A DNA stretch of 64,000 nucleotides from CAZVKN01 sp964627035 (GTDB taxonomy: Bacteria; Electryoneota; AABM5-125-24; Hatepunaeales; Hatepunaeaceae): assembly GCA_964627035.1 (NCBI GenBank), contig CAZVKN010000011.1, positions 23,837 through 87,836 of the forward strand. Direction: 5' to 3'. The notes below the pieces were generated by a model, which worked only from the letters and a program-made list of their open reading frames with translations, was not told the origin of the DNA and made no database searches. Below, one piece after another: positions 1-8,895 of the stretch. Made by a program: the position numbers and the translations under genes. Position 1 is the stretch's first letter. Every line of letters starts with the position of its first letter.

Positions 1-1
1 T

Positions 2-2170
2 GACATTGATATGACTATTCCGCTGCAAAAGCCGTTCGATGAACCTCGAGAAGTTACTGAAACATATCCTGTTACGCCCGGTGAGGATGAGAGTGAAAAG
101 ACGCTGTTTGGGTTTAATTTTATGACCGATCTGACTACCGATCCGGAACATGCGCTCGCTCTCGATATCCTTAGCTATATTTTGGTCGGGACACCTGCTT
201 CACCACTGAAGAAAGCACTTCTCGAAGCCGAGATCGGTAAGGATGTGTTCGGTTTTTCCATGAATTCAATTCAGCAATCGAGTTTCAATCTGATTGTCAA
301 AAACAGTGAAGCTGACCGCAGCGAGAAATTTAAACAGGTGGTTTTGGACACTCTTCAGGGCTTGGTGAATAATGGAATTGACAAAAAGCTTGTAGAAGCT
401 GCTATTACGATCACCGAATTCAAGCTTCGTGAAGCTGATACCAAAAGCTCTCCAAAAGGACTGTTTTACAACGGATTGGTTCTTAGGAATTGGCTGCATG
501 ATGCCGATCCAACCGCACAGCTACGATATGAAGAACCGTTGTCGAAGATAAAAACTGCCCTTACGACCGACTACTTTGAGCAGATGATTGAGACATATTT
601 ACTGAACAACAATCACCGCAGTATGGTTATTCTTAAACCTGAGAGCGGTTTGGTTGAGAAGAAAGGCGAAGAGTTGCGAGCCAAACTCGCCGATTATAAA
701 GCAAGCTTGTCTAATGATGAGATAAATCAATTGGTCGAGCAGACAAATGAGTTGAGGATTCAGCAGCAAACTCCGAACAGTCCGGAGAATCTTGCCAAAC
801 TACCGCTACTATCTCTGGATGAGATTGATCGAAAAGCGGAAGAACTGCCACTCGTTGAGAAGGAGATTGATGCCACCAAGGTGCTATCTCATCCTATCTT
901 TACCAATGGCATCGGCTACCTCAATCTATACTTTGATACGACCGTTGTACCTCAGGATAAGATTCCTTACATCGCACTGCTTACGGAAGTGCTGGGGATG
1001 ATCGGAACCGAAAATTACGACTACTCTCAGCTATCCAACGAGGAACTGATACAAACCGGAGGAATCGGATTTGGAGCATCAGCGGTTTCCGAGAAGGATA
1101 ACCATGAACTGTATTATCCGAAGTTGCAAGTCAAATCAAAGGTGCTTATTGATAAGTTGCCTAAGTTGATAGAGCTACTTGATGAGATTACCAATCGAAC
1201 AAACTTTGATGACCCGGTCCGGTTGCGCGAGATCATCCGAGAGGCTAAGTCCGGTCTGGAGATGAATATCTCGTTCAGTGGAACGATGTACGCTGTTTTT
1301 AGAGCGACTGCTTACTTCTCACCCTCTGCAAAGTACCGGGAGTTGATTGACGGAATCTCCTTTTACAAGTTCCTCGCAGATATTGACAAAAACTTTGAAA
1401 CGAAATCAGCGGAAGTCATAGCCAATCTCAAAAATCTTTGCAAACTGATCTTCAATCGCAACAACCTGTTGGTCAGTTTCACATCTTCTGAAGATGACTA
1501 TCAGCATTTGGAGCAGCATCTTGGTTCTTATCTGAGCACACTTTCTTCTGATAAGCCGAAGCATTTCGATTACAACTTTGATCTTACAATTGACAACGAG
1601 GCGTTTATGACCCCCGGTCAGGTTCAGTATGCAGCTAAAGCTTACAATTTCCGTAAAGCTGGATATGACTATTCGGGCAAGATGGCTGTTATGAGCAAGA
1701 TCGTGCATCTGGATTACCTGTTCAACCGGATTCGCATACAGGGTGGTGCTTACGGTGCAATGATTAATTTCAGTCGCAACGGCAACATGTTCATGGGATC
1801 GTATCGCGACCCGAATTTGAGTGAAACCTATAAAGTTTATGATCAGACGGTTGACTACCTGAACGCTTTTAAAGATGGAGAGAGGGAGATGCAGAAATAT
1901 ATCATCGGCACAATCGGTGACCTTGATCATCCGATGACTCCATCAATGAAAGGTGAAACAGCAGCATCGCACTACATCGCCAATCTGACTCAGGAGGAGA
2001 TCCAGCAGCAGCGGGATGACGTTCTATCTGTGACCGCAGAGGACATCCGCAACTTTGCGAAGATGATTCAGGATCTCATGTCAACAAACTGCTACTCGGT
2101 GATCGGAAGTGCAGGGAAGATAGAGCAGGACAAAGAGCTGTTCAAAAAGCAGATTAACCTGTTTGAGTAG
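2..2170 (+). CDS. M16C (presequence protease-like) metallopeptidase, 5' end cut by window
   Basis: The reading frame is already open at base 2, so the gene begins upstream and only about 722 C-terminal residues are seen. Full M16C peptidases (PreP/Cym1/falcilysin type) have about 970-1000 residues. The catalytic HxxEH half lies outside the window. What remains matches the second half of the first clamshell lobe, the M16C-associated linker, and the catalytically inert C-terminal lobe with the typical GGAYGA motif near residue 580. These enzymes degrade unfolded peptides inside a closed chamber. No TM segment is visible; a signal peptide cannot be judged. A perfect inverted repeat follows the stop and probably ends the transcript. 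Family call is firm; substrate is unknown. Confidence 0.88.
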   Translation, partial: DIDMTIPLQKPFDEPREVTETYPVTPGEDESEKTLFGFNFMTDLTTDPEHALALDILSYILVGTPASPLKKALLEAEIGKDVFGFSMNSIQQSSFNLIVKNSEADRSEKFKQVVLDTLQGLVNNGIDKKLVEAAITITEFKLREADTKSSPKGLFYNGLVLRNWLHDADPTAQLRYEEPLSKIKTALTTDYFEQMIETYLLNNNHRSMVILKPESGLVEKKGEELRAKLADYKASLSNDEINQLVEQTNELRIQQQTPNSPENLAKLPLLSLDEIDRKAEELPLVEKEIDATKVLSHPIFTNGIGYLNLYFDTTVVPQDKIPYIALLTEVLGMIGTENYDYSQLSNEELIQTGGIGFGASAVSEKDNHELYYPKLQVKSKVLIDKLPKLIELLDEITNRTNFDDPVRLREIIREAKSGLEMNISFSGTMYAVFRATAYFSPSAKYRELIDGISFYKFLADIDKNFETKSAEVIANLKNLCKLIFNRNNLLVSFTSSEDDYQHLEQHLGSYLSTLSSDKPKHFDYNFDLTIDNEAFMTPGQVQYAAKAYNFRKAGYDYSGKMAVMSKIVHLDYLFNRIRIQGGAYGAMINFSRNGNMFMGSYRDPNLSETYKVYDQTVDYLNAFKDGEREMQKYIIGTIGDLDHPMTPSMKGETAASHYIANLTQEEIQQQRDDVLSVTAEDIRNFAKMIQDLMSTNCYSVIGSAGKIEQDKELFKKQINLFE

Positions 2171-2175
2171 CTGCC

Positions 2176-2201
2176 GCTGTCATGCCGCCGCGCTTGACAG
2201 C
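2176..2201. repeat. REP family B palindrome (copy B1)
   Basis: A 26-bp palindrome, stem GCTGTCA/TGACAGC around a CCGCCGCG core, lies 5 bp after the M16C stop. An identical 26-mer is found at 47872-47897 after ruvA. It belongs to the family that flanks the RAYT at 59.1 kb. Confidence 0.85.
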
Positions 2202-2221
2202 CTTCAGAACCAACAATCATG

Positions 2222-2246
2222 AAGAGCGGACTTTTAGTCCGCTCTT
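2222..2246 (+). terminator. Inverted repeat, likely terminator of the M16C gene
   Basis: A perfect 11-bp stem (AAGAGCGGACT / AGTCCGCTCTT) with a 3-nt T loop is followed by a short T-rich stretch. A decayed relative occurs near 39310, so it may also be a dispersed repeat doing terminator duty. Confidence 0.6.
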
Positions 2247-2260
2247 TCATTATCAGGGGA

Positions 2261-2304
2261 GCCTCGACATTCCTGTCGAGGCTTGACGGACACGAATGTC
2301 CGTC
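2261..2304. repeat. Double hairpin element
   Basis: Two adjacent perfect hairpins: GCCTCGACA/TGTCGAGGC at 2261-2282 and GACGGACA/TGTCCGTC at 2285-2304. It is another structured intergenic repeat; no coding capacity is seen from 2171 to 2647. Confidence 0.6.
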
Positions 2305-2503
2305 CTCCCTACAGGTGGGCAGAATTTATCGTCACTTAGTCACAAAATCGCCTGAATCCCTTTGTGGCAAAGCGTTTGAAGGTGTGACGAAGATGTGACG
2401 AAGTGTGACGGAACAGGGAATCCAAAGATTTTGAACCACCAAGTCACCAAGACACAAAGAATACGCAAGGAAATTGCTTTACCGAGTTTGCAATGATATT
2501 GAA

Positions 2504-2567
2504 TTGCCCCGGTTTCGGAGAAACCGAGCTACATTATTATGTTTAGCCCGGCTTGAAGCCGGGTTTT
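2504..2567. repeat. Paired hairpins, terminator-like, upstream of the beta-helix gene
   Basis: GGTTTC/GAAACC (about 2510-2524) is followed by CCCGGCT/AGCCGGG (2547-2563) and TTTTCTC. The position inside an apparent open frame upstream of the signal peptide argues that this stretch is non-coding. It also supports the later start chosen for the next gene. Confidence 0.5.
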
Positions 2568-2647
2568 CTCTCTCTTCTTATTGCAAGATTGTGAAATTGG
2601 GATCAGCAAGTTATATTGATTACAGGAAGGATATTCTGGAGAGTGCG

Positions 2648-4501
2648 GTGAAAATATCAATGATTATTGTAATGCTGGGAATTTTGCTGTCGGCTCAGGC
2701 TTTCGCTGAAACCGAAGTATCCGGTGAGGTTTCCGGTGAATGGACGGTTGAGGGGAGCCCGTATATTATCCTAGATTCTACTTGGGTGCCGGAGGGTGAA
2801 TCTCTGACAATCGGACCGGGTGTTGATGTTCTGTTTTCTGATGTTTTAGGACTTGACATCTTCGGTAGTATTTCCGTTGAGGGAACAGAAGATGACTCTG
2901 TGAGATTTATGCCCGGTGAAGGTTGCGCAGAATGGCGGAGCATAGATATTTACTTTTCAGAAGACTTTCGTTATCGCTTTGAATACTGTAGCATAGTTGA
3001 TGCATTTGATGGTATAAAGCTGACAGGGGACTGTATTCTTAATTTGAGCGATTGTAATATTCATGTTTATAACGAGCCGTTATGGTTTGACGTAAGAAAT
3101 ATAATTGGTCATGGAATCACAGTTGAGATGGCTGATTGTAGCATTAGTGGTCGTAGTACGATAAGCTTAGATGGAGTATATTTTGAAGCTACCGACTGTG
3201 ACTTTCGTTGTGGAAGGGCTCCCAGATACGGTTTCAGAGTTTCAAACTCAATATCATTGGAAGGATGTAGTGTATTAGGCAGTGTTGGTAGCAACGGATA
3301 CGGAATTGCCAGTACAGATTACATTGACTGTGAATTCATCAAGCCGGATGATCTGAGATACTTATATGTTCTAACCGGTGCAGGGGTAAGCGAAGTAAGA
3401 GATTGCTATGTTGAAGGGGATATCGTAGTCGGCGATCTACCTTTTGCCCGACCGGTGATTTCAGATTGTGAAGTAATGGGTGCCGTTGATTTTACCGGAA
3501 CGGGTGGATATTATACATCATTAGTTCGTGGAGCGATGGAAAGAACACGAATTGAAGAGGAAGTTGAGATATCCTATAGTCTTGTCCACATTGTGGATTG
3601 CGAATGCCTCGGTGGATTTGAAATTGAGGGAATGGTTGAAGTGCAGATTGATAGCTGCATCATTGGTGATCGCGTCATTGCGAACGGTGAACATCGAAGA
3701 TACCAATTTATCGGAACAAAGTATGCGCAACTGACAATGGAGCATTCTGTATTATTGAACAATGCTGTCATCAACGGGTTTAGGAATGTGCACCTCATCA
3801 ATAACACAATAGTAATGCCCGAATCTGAAGATGCGGCATTGGAAATCAAAAATCGCAATAACTACGAATCAACTGATTACTCTATAATAAACAATATTAT
3901 ACATTGTCAAGGGGAAGAAAGTTCTGTGTTTAACCTCAGATATGAAGCAGATGAAAACCTTTACCCCACAACCCGATACAACTGCTTTTGGGGATTTGAT
4001 GAGATTATGCATCGCAGTTGCAGACGGTTAAATTTTGAACCGGACAGCAGTAACATCATTGAGGATCCACAGTTTGTATCAATAGATTCACTCGATTTCC
4101 ACCTGACCGAGGATTCTCCATGTATTGATGCGGGTGATCCTGACAGTCCACGTGATCCGGATGGGACAAGAGCCGACATGGGGGCATACTATTACAATAC
4201 TGATGCTGGTGTTGAACTATTTAATCCAAATCTCACACCAGATGATATTGTGCTGAAGCCCTACCCCAACCCATTCAACTCCCAAACAAATCTATCATTC
4301 TCCCTACCCAATCCGAGCAGTCTGTCCATTGACATCTACGACCTCACCGGACGGAGAGTGCAGAGTTGGGGCGAGATGACTTATCCGGCGGGGCATCACC
4401 GTATCATCTGGTCACCGCAGCAATTGCCAAGTGGTAGTTACTTCGTCAAGCTTGCAGCAGGTGATGAAGTCAAGACGAATAAAATAACGCTGCTGAAATG
4501 A
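2648..4501 (+). CDS. Secreted right-handed beta-helix protein with T9SS sorting domain
   Basis: A 617-residue protein. I chose the GTG at 2648, preceded by GGAGAG at 2638-2643. The open frame extends upstream to 2474, but that part crosses hairpin repeats, and a signal peptide (MIIVMLGILLSAQAFA) starts right after the GTG. Residues about 30-520 form irregular beta-helix-like repeats rich in the pattern 'S/DCxI'. A segment with DSPCIDAGDP and RADMGAYY is typical of surface beta-helix proteins of FCB bacteria. The last about 80 residues are a type A T9SS C-terminal domain (YPNPFNSQT, later SGSYFVKL, ending in LLK). It is therefore likely exported through the outer membrane and anchored or released there. 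The ligand is unknown. The gene stands alone between repeats and mtnA. Confidence 0.8.
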   Translation: MKISMIIVMLGILLSAQAFAETEVSGEVSGEWTVEGSPYIILDSTWVPEGESLTIGPGVDVLFSDVLGLDIFGSISVEGTEDDSVRFMPGEGCAEWRSIDIYFSEDFRYRFEYCSIVDAFDGIKLTGDCILNLSDCNIHVYNEPLWFDVRNIIGHGITVEMADCSISGRSTISLDGVYFEATDCDFRCGRAPRYGFRVSNSISLEGCSVLGSVGSNGYGIASTDYIDCEFIKPDDLRYLYVLTGAGVSEVRDCYVEGDIVVGDLPFARPVISDCEVMGAVDFTGTGGYYTSLVRGAMERTRIEEEVEISYSLVHIVDCECLGGFEIEGMVEVQIDSCIIGDRVIANGEHRRYQFIGTKYAQLTMEHSVLLNNAVINGFRNVHLINNTIVMPESEDAALEIKNRNNYESTDYSIINNIIHCQGEESSVFNLRYEADENLYPTTRYNCFWGFDEIMHRSCRRLNFEPDSSNIIEDPQFVSIDSLDFHLTEDSPCIDAGDPDSPRDPDGTRADMGAYYYNTDAGVELFNPNLTPDDIVLKPYPNPFNSQTNLSFSLPNPSSLSIDIYDLTGRRVQSWGEMTYPAGHHRIIWSPQQLPSGSYFVKLAAGDEVKTNKITLLK

Positions 4502-4547
4502 TAAAATCGGATCACATGAAAAACTTGTTCAAGATTAAGGAGTTCTA

Positions 4548-5615
4548 ATGGGGAATCAGATCACTTCAACCGAGCTTTTACCATCGCGACGTGCAATCGG
4601 CTGGTATGACGGTAAAATCCGTTTCATAGATCAGACACTACTGCCCGGAAAATTCACCATCATTGAGACCGATGACTGGCAAGTTATCGAAGCAGGGATT
4701 AAAAGGCTATCGTTGCGAGGTGCTCCACTGATCGGTGTGTCGGCTGCATTAGCGGTGGCAGCGACTGCTGTCAAGTATGCCGGCAACGACCAGATCTATC
4801 CCATGCTGATGGATGTCATTGACTCGCTTGCTGCATCCCGCCCAACAGCGGTGAATCTGTTTTGGGCACTGAAAAGGATGAAACGAATTCTAAGGAACTC
4901 ACCGCTTGTGGTAAAAGGGGGAGTGAAAGGTGAAAAAATCGCTGCTGCGCTGGTTGATGAGGCAATCCATATCATGCACGATGACGAGCGGAGATGCGCT
5001 GACATTGGGAATTCCGCTCAGATAGTAATCCCGAAACAAGCGAACATACTCACCGTATGCAATGCAGGATTCCTCGCAACCGCAGGTGACGGCACGGCAC
5101 TGTCCGCCGTTTACAAGGCTCACGACCTCGGCAAGAGGGTTCACGTATTTGCCCCTGAGACCAGACCGCTGCTGCAAGGCGCCAGGCTCACCGCTTGGGA
5201 AATGCAGCGGGCTAACATCCCGGTGACATTGATGGTTGACTCTGCTGTTGCGGGGCAGGCTGCTCTGGGACGATTTGATCTGTGTATAATCGGTGCAGAT
5301 CGTATTGCTGCAAACGGTGATGTCGCCAACAAAATCGGCAGCCATCAGATTGCGCTTGCTTGCCATGCACACTCCATCCCTCTCTACGTAGCTGCTCCAT
5401 GGTCAACGATTGACCTGAACAGTTCATCAGGAAAAGACATCCCAATTGAGCAACGCAGCTCGGATGAAGTTACTCAGTTTCACGGAGTAAAATCCTCGCC
5501 TGAAGGCGTTAAAGCCATTAATCCTGCGTTTGACTTGGTCCCGTCGCAGTTAATAACCGGCATAATCACCGAAAAAAGAGTTAACCGACCACCTTACAAC
5601 TTCAATGAACGTTGA
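4548..5615 (+). CDS. mtnA: S-methyl-5-thioribose-1-phosphate isomerase
   Basis: A 355-residue cytosolic enzyme of the methionine salvage pathway, which isomerises 5-methylthioribose-1-phosphate to the ribulose phosphate. Family hallmarks are seen: LSLRGAPLIGV near residue 55, the ETRPLLQGARLTAWE substrate loop, GADRIAANGDVANKIG carrying the catalytic Asp near residue 245, and APWSTID. Length fits the family (about 340-365). The ATG at 4548 has a good AAGGAG ribosome site 6 bases upstream. No other salvage gene lies in the window, so the rest of the pathway must be elsewhere. Confidence 0.95.
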   Translation: MGNQITSTELLPSRRAIGWYDGKIRFIDQTLLPGKFTIIETDDWQVIEAGIKRLSLRGAPLIGVSAALAVAATAVKYAGNDQIYPMLMDVIDSLAASRPTAVNLFWALKRMKRILRNSPLVVKGGVKGEKIAAALVDEAIHIMHDDERRCADIGNSAQIVIPKQANILTVCNAGFLATAGDGTALSAVYKAHDLGKRVHVFAPETRPLLQGARLTAWEMQRANIPVTLMVDSAVAGQAALGRFDLCIIGADRIAANGDVANKIGSHQIALACHAHSIPLYVAAPWSTIDLNSSSGKDIPIEQRSSDEVTQFHGVKSSPEGVKAINPAFDLVPSQLITGIITEKRVNRPPYNFNER

Positions 5616-5740
5616 TATAACAGTTAGAAACGGCTGAAATGTATTGTTAGCTTCCTGTCTGTGTATTACCTTTCCTTTTTTTGGGGATTTCGGCTTCTTG
5701 TCGGTATTGTGTGTGGATTGTTATTCCTTACTTTCATTCA

Positions 5741-5801
5741 GTCATTCTGAACGAATGTGAAGAATCTCTCCGGAGAGACCCTTCACTACGTTCAGGGTGA
5801 C
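5741..5801. repeat. Long imperfect palindrome (family E)
   Basis: GTCATTCTGAACG...GTGAAG at the left pairs with CTTCAC.ACGTTCAGGGTGAC at the right, giving about 20 bp of imperfect stem around an ATCTCTCCGGAGAGA core. It resembles a repeat type widespread in bacterial genomes. The 5616-5999 gap holds only this and the next repeat. Confidence 0.7.
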
Positions 5802-5815
5802 AATTTGGTGAATTC

Positions 5816-5887
5816 TGTAGTCGTGGTTGTCTCAACTCGCTGATCGAGTTCAGCCACGACGTCGGGCTTGAGACAAGCCCGACTACA
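5816..5887. repeat. REP family A element (copy A1, expanded left arm)
   Basis: It starts TGTAGTCG and ends CGACTACA, enclosing two inner hairpins. The left hairpin is interrupted by an extra ACTCGCTGATCGAGT palindrome. Other copies are at 13360, 16037, 18772 and, in part, 28078 and 39246. Confidence 0.85.
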
Positions 5888-5999
5888 GTTAAACAGATCA
5901 CTACAAAATTGATACTCACAAATCTTTAAATAAATGGGAAGCGGAACTCCCGGTTATTATAAACGTAAACCATCTTATCTGTTACTCCGAGAGGATACA

Positions 6000-7379
6000 A
6001 TGAAACTATTTACAAACGGAATCTTAATAATCATCGCAGCACTGCTATTTTGGGGCTGCATCTCACCTGATCTCCGCTCTGCCCGGATCGCCATGAACGA
6101 AACGGACTGGGAACGTGCCAAAATGAATCTGGAGAAAGAGCTGGCGGTTAATCCTGACAACGCTGAAGCCCTTTGGCGAATGGGTCTCTGTTATGAAAAT
6201 CTTGAGGATTGGGCGAAGATGTCAGAGTACTATGACAAATCACTGTCAAAGTCCGAACTTTTCAAGGATAAGATCCAGAAGAGTCGTTCTATGCTCGTCG
6301 CCCGCTATATCAGAAATCTCGACAGCCTGGAAACTGAAAAAGCTCTGGCAAGACTTGACATTGCAACTGTCATTGATCCGGGTGAGATCATTCTGTATCA
6401 AAACGGTGCAATCATCGCCTACAACGATCAGCAGTTCAACAAGGCAATTGAGTACGCCAAAAAGACGATTGAGATTGAAAAGGTCATGATTGCCAACGGT
6501 GAAGGTGAAAACCTGCCTGACATTTCAGTCAGACAAGTGCTTCTCGAAGCGAACACTCAGCTTGGTAATGAGAAAGAAGCTCTGGTAATCGCGCATGAGC
6601 TAATGTCTTTAATTGATCCACAAACCGAGCGTGACACCTATCTTCGATCTTTAGATGCAGTCGTAAAAGCTTACGAAAAAGTTGAAAACTTTGAGAAGGC
6701 AATCGAGTTCGTCATCGCCGCAGTTGAGCTATTCCCGGAAACAGTTGATCTTAGGAAAAATCTGGGGATTCTGTACGACCGCTCAGATCAATCGGAGAAA
6801 GCGAAGCAGACGTATAAAGCGGTTCTTAAACAAAACCCTGAGGATTTCGACGTCTGCAACTGGCTCGGCTACAAGCTTCTGAGCGAGGAGAAATATACTG
6901 AAACGATTCCGTATCTTGAAACCTCTCACCGTTTGAAGCCGGATGAAGTCGGCGTGATTCAAAACCTGATGAGAGCCTATTTTGAAACTGAACAGGACGG
7001 CAAGGGTCAGGAGATGGCTGAAAAGCTGAGGTTCCTGTCAAGTGAAGAATCTCTACAGATTGACACAGTCATGCCGGATAAACTTATTCCTGCAGGAAAA
7101 GATTTTTACTACAAGAATGTCACATTCAAGTCAGGTGTAGTACTTGGATCAGTAAGAGTCATTGGGGAAATGCAAAATAAATCTGGCAAGACTTTCACTG
7201 TAATCTGGTTTAGGATTAGTGCTTTCGATGTTACTGGAAAATTGTTAGAAGTTGACAACTTCTCAATCAATGATTTTGAGAAGGGTACTACTAGAAGCTT
7301 TGAAGCAAACTTGACGGACACAATTGTTGACCAGGTAGCAAGTTATAAAATCCAAGTTGAATTGGATATTGAGGATTAA
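6000..7379 (+). CDS. TPR-repeat lipoprotein with C-terminal FxLYD-like domain
   Basis: A 459-residue protein. I chose the ATG at 6000, after GAGAGG, because it opens a lipoprotein signal peptide with lipobox LFWGC. Residues about 25-350 are tetratricopeptide repeats (patterns such as AEALWRMGLCYENLEDW and DFDVCNWLGYKLL). The last about 95 residues look like the FxLYD beta-sandwich (GSVRVIGEMQNKSGKTF). It is probably lipid-anchored in the periplasm and scaffolds protein contacts. It sits 34 bases before uppS, at the head of the envelope cluster, so a role in envelope assembly is possible but inferred from position alone. Confidence 0.78.
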   Translation: MKLFTNGILIIIAALLFWGCISPDLRSARIAMNETDWERAKMNLEKELAVNPDNAEALWRMGLCYENLEDWAKMSEYYDKSLSKSELFKDKIQKSRSMLVARYIRNLDSLETEKALARLDIATVIDPGEIILYQNGAIIAYNDQQFNKAIEYAKKTIEIEKVMIANGEGENLPDISVRQVLLEANTQLGNEKEALVIAHELMSLIDPQTERDTYLRSLDAVVKAYEKVENFEKAIEFVIAAVELFPETVDLRKNLGILYDRSDQSEKAKQTYKAVLKQNPEDFDVCNWLGYKLLSEEKYTETIPYLETSHRLKPDEVGVIQNLMRAYFETEQDGKGQEMAEKLRFLSSEESLQIDTVMPDKLIPAGKDFYYKNVTFKSGVVLGSVRVIGEMQNKSGKTFTVIWFRISAFDVTGKLLEVDNFSINDFEKGTTRSFEANLTDTIVDQVASYKIQVELDIED

Positions 7380-7413
7380 TTCCGAACACAAAAGTTCAGG
7401 AGAATTCGGGTAA

Positions 7414-8187
7414 TTGCCACTTTATCGCAAAAATGCGGGTGAAGCTGTTCCGCAAGAGGAAACGCTAAAACAGCAGATCCTCTCTGTCGGTCGAATGCCG
7501 AGGCATATTGCATTCATCATGGACGGCAACGGTCGGTGGGCAAAACAGAGAACTCTGCCTCGAATTGCCGGGCATCGTCAGGGAGTCAAGACGGTTAGAC
7601 GGATGGTGGAAATCGGTCCCGAGCTTGGCATCGAAGTGATGACGTTCTACACCTTCTCGACCGAGAATTGGCGCAGACCGATTCTTGAAGTGTCCGCCCT
7701 GATGGGAATCCTGCTCGAAGCAATCAATCGTGAGCTGGATGATTTAATGAGCAACCGGATTCGTCTGCGGGTGATCGGTGACCTCGACAGCATTCCCGAA
7801 GCACCACGCCGGGCGATGCAAAATGCGATAGATAAAACCGCAAATAATGACCGTATGGATCTCGTGCTGGCTTTGAGCTATTCCAGCCGGAGTGAGATAG
7901 TAAAAGCGATCAATCGAATTATTGCTGCAAAGGTTTCCGAGATAGACGAGGAGAGCTTTGCAGCATACTTAGACACAGCCGAATTTCCCGATCCGGATCT
8001 AATGATCCGCACCTCAGGTGAGTACCGCTTGAGCAATTTTCTGCTCTATCAACTCGCATACACCGAGATTGTCGTTACGGATCGGTTCTGGCCAGAGTTC
8101 AGCCGACTCAACCTTTACGAAGCCATACATTCCTACCAAAGCCGTGAAAGACGGTTTGGTCAAATTAGTGAGCAGGTTGCGAAGTGA
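7414..8187 (+). CDS. uppS: Isoprenyl (undecaprenyl) diphosphate synthase
   Basis: A cis-prenyltransferase of 257 residues that makes the C55 lipid carrier for peptidoglycan and O-antigen. Motifs are clear: HIAFIMDGNGRWA near residue 30 with the catalytic Asp, then GHRQG, FSTENWRRP, and RTSGEYRLSNFLLYQLAYTE. The start is a TTG at 7414 with AGGAGA at 7398-7403; the next Met (MPRHIAF) lacks a ribosome site and would remove about 27 residues. The 3' end overlaps the next gene by 4 bases, which suggests translational coupling. Confidence 0.95.
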   Translation: MPLYRKNAGEAVPQEETLKQQILSVGRMPRHIAFIMDGNGRWAKQRTLPRIAGHRQGVKTVRRMVEIGPELGIEVMTFYTFSTENWRRPILEVSALMGILLEAINRELDDLMSNRIRLRVIGDLDSIPEAPRRAMQNAIDKTANNDRMDLVLALSYSSRSEIVKAINRIIAAKVSEIDEESFAAYLDTAEFPDPDLMIRTSGEYRLSNFLLYQLAYTEIVVTDRFWPEFSRLNLYEAIHSYQSRERRFGQISEQVAK

Positions 8188-8876
8188 GCCAACCTGCGGA
8201 CAGCGACAGAATCGGTCAGATCGAAGCTATACTTGGTCGGGACTGTTGGCTTGATGATGCCCACACGACTGTAGCACCCTCAGATGAATCGGAGCTATCA
8301 CGTCTGCTCAAACAGTATAAAGGGCAAGTCGCCGTTACAGGAAGTGGTAGCGATCAATTGGCACCCGAGAGCTTCGATGGACTTACAATTTCAACGTCCC
8401 GATTAGACGGTGATCCTGTTGTTTCCATCCCCAACCAAACTGTGGTCGTCGAAGCAGGGATTATCGTTCAAACCGTAAATAAAACTCTCAAACAGCACAA
8501 CCTGTTCGTACCGGCATTGGCTCGATTTAAACAGGGCACAGTCGGAGGGCGACTATCATCAATTCCATCTAGTCCCCGTATTGGTGATTCATCTGGCTGG
8601 ATTCAGTCTTTGCTTGGGCTGGATGTTGTCCTACCGATGGGTGACATTGTAAAAACCGGTGGTGAATGCATAAAGGATGTTGCCGGATATGACCTCAGGC
8701 ACGCTTTCACCGGATGTCGAGGGATGACAGGTATAATCGTACGAGCAATCTTTCGCTGTAGAGTGATTGGCAGCGATCCCGTAAATAAAGCATTACCTGA
8801 AATGAACACTGCTGAAGTTGATCCTGCTATTCGTTTGCTCTTTGATCCGGCACATAGAATGTGGGCGGGGCAATGA
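8184..8876 (+). CDS. Short FAD-binding (GlcE/PCMH-type) protein without cap domain
   Basis: A 230-residue protein with a GTG start overlapping the uppS stop. It carries a vanillyl-alcohol-oxidase/PCMH type FAD domain: TGSGSDQLAP, VEAGIIVQTVN, the TVGGRLSSIPSSPR flavin loop, and GGECIKDVAGYDLRHAFTGCRGMTGII. This is closest in style to the glycolate oxidase subunit GlcE. GlcE is usually about 350 residues and has a C-terminal substrate or cap domain; here only about 50 residues follow the FAD fold. GlcD and GlcF partners are absent. It may be a reduced flavoprotein working with an unseen partner. Its place between uppS and tamB is odd for a catabolic enzyme. Confidence 0.75.
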   Translation: MSQPADSDRIGQIEAILGRDCWLDDAHTTVAPSDESELSRLLKQYKGQVAVTGSGSDQLAPESFDGLTISTSRLDGDPVVSIPNQTVVVEAGIIVQTVNKTLKQHNLFVPALARFKQGTVGGRLSSIPSSPRIGDSSGWIQSLLGLDVVLPMGDIVKTGGECIKDVAGYDLRHAFTGCRGMTGIIVRAIFRCRVIGSDPVNKALPEMNTAEVDPAIRLLFDPAHRMWAGQ

Positions 8877-8895
8877 AGCGGATGGGGGTGGTGCA

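Noticed and set aside
1406..1930. Long antisense reading frame within the M16C gene
   Set aside because: It is a shadow of a well-supported coding frame; no ribosome site or family match. The same applies to long antisense frames in mtnA, bamA and lepA.
2474..2647. N-terminal extension of the beta-helix protein
   Set aside because: The stretch crosses hairpin repeats and precedes a clear signal peptide with its own ribosome site.
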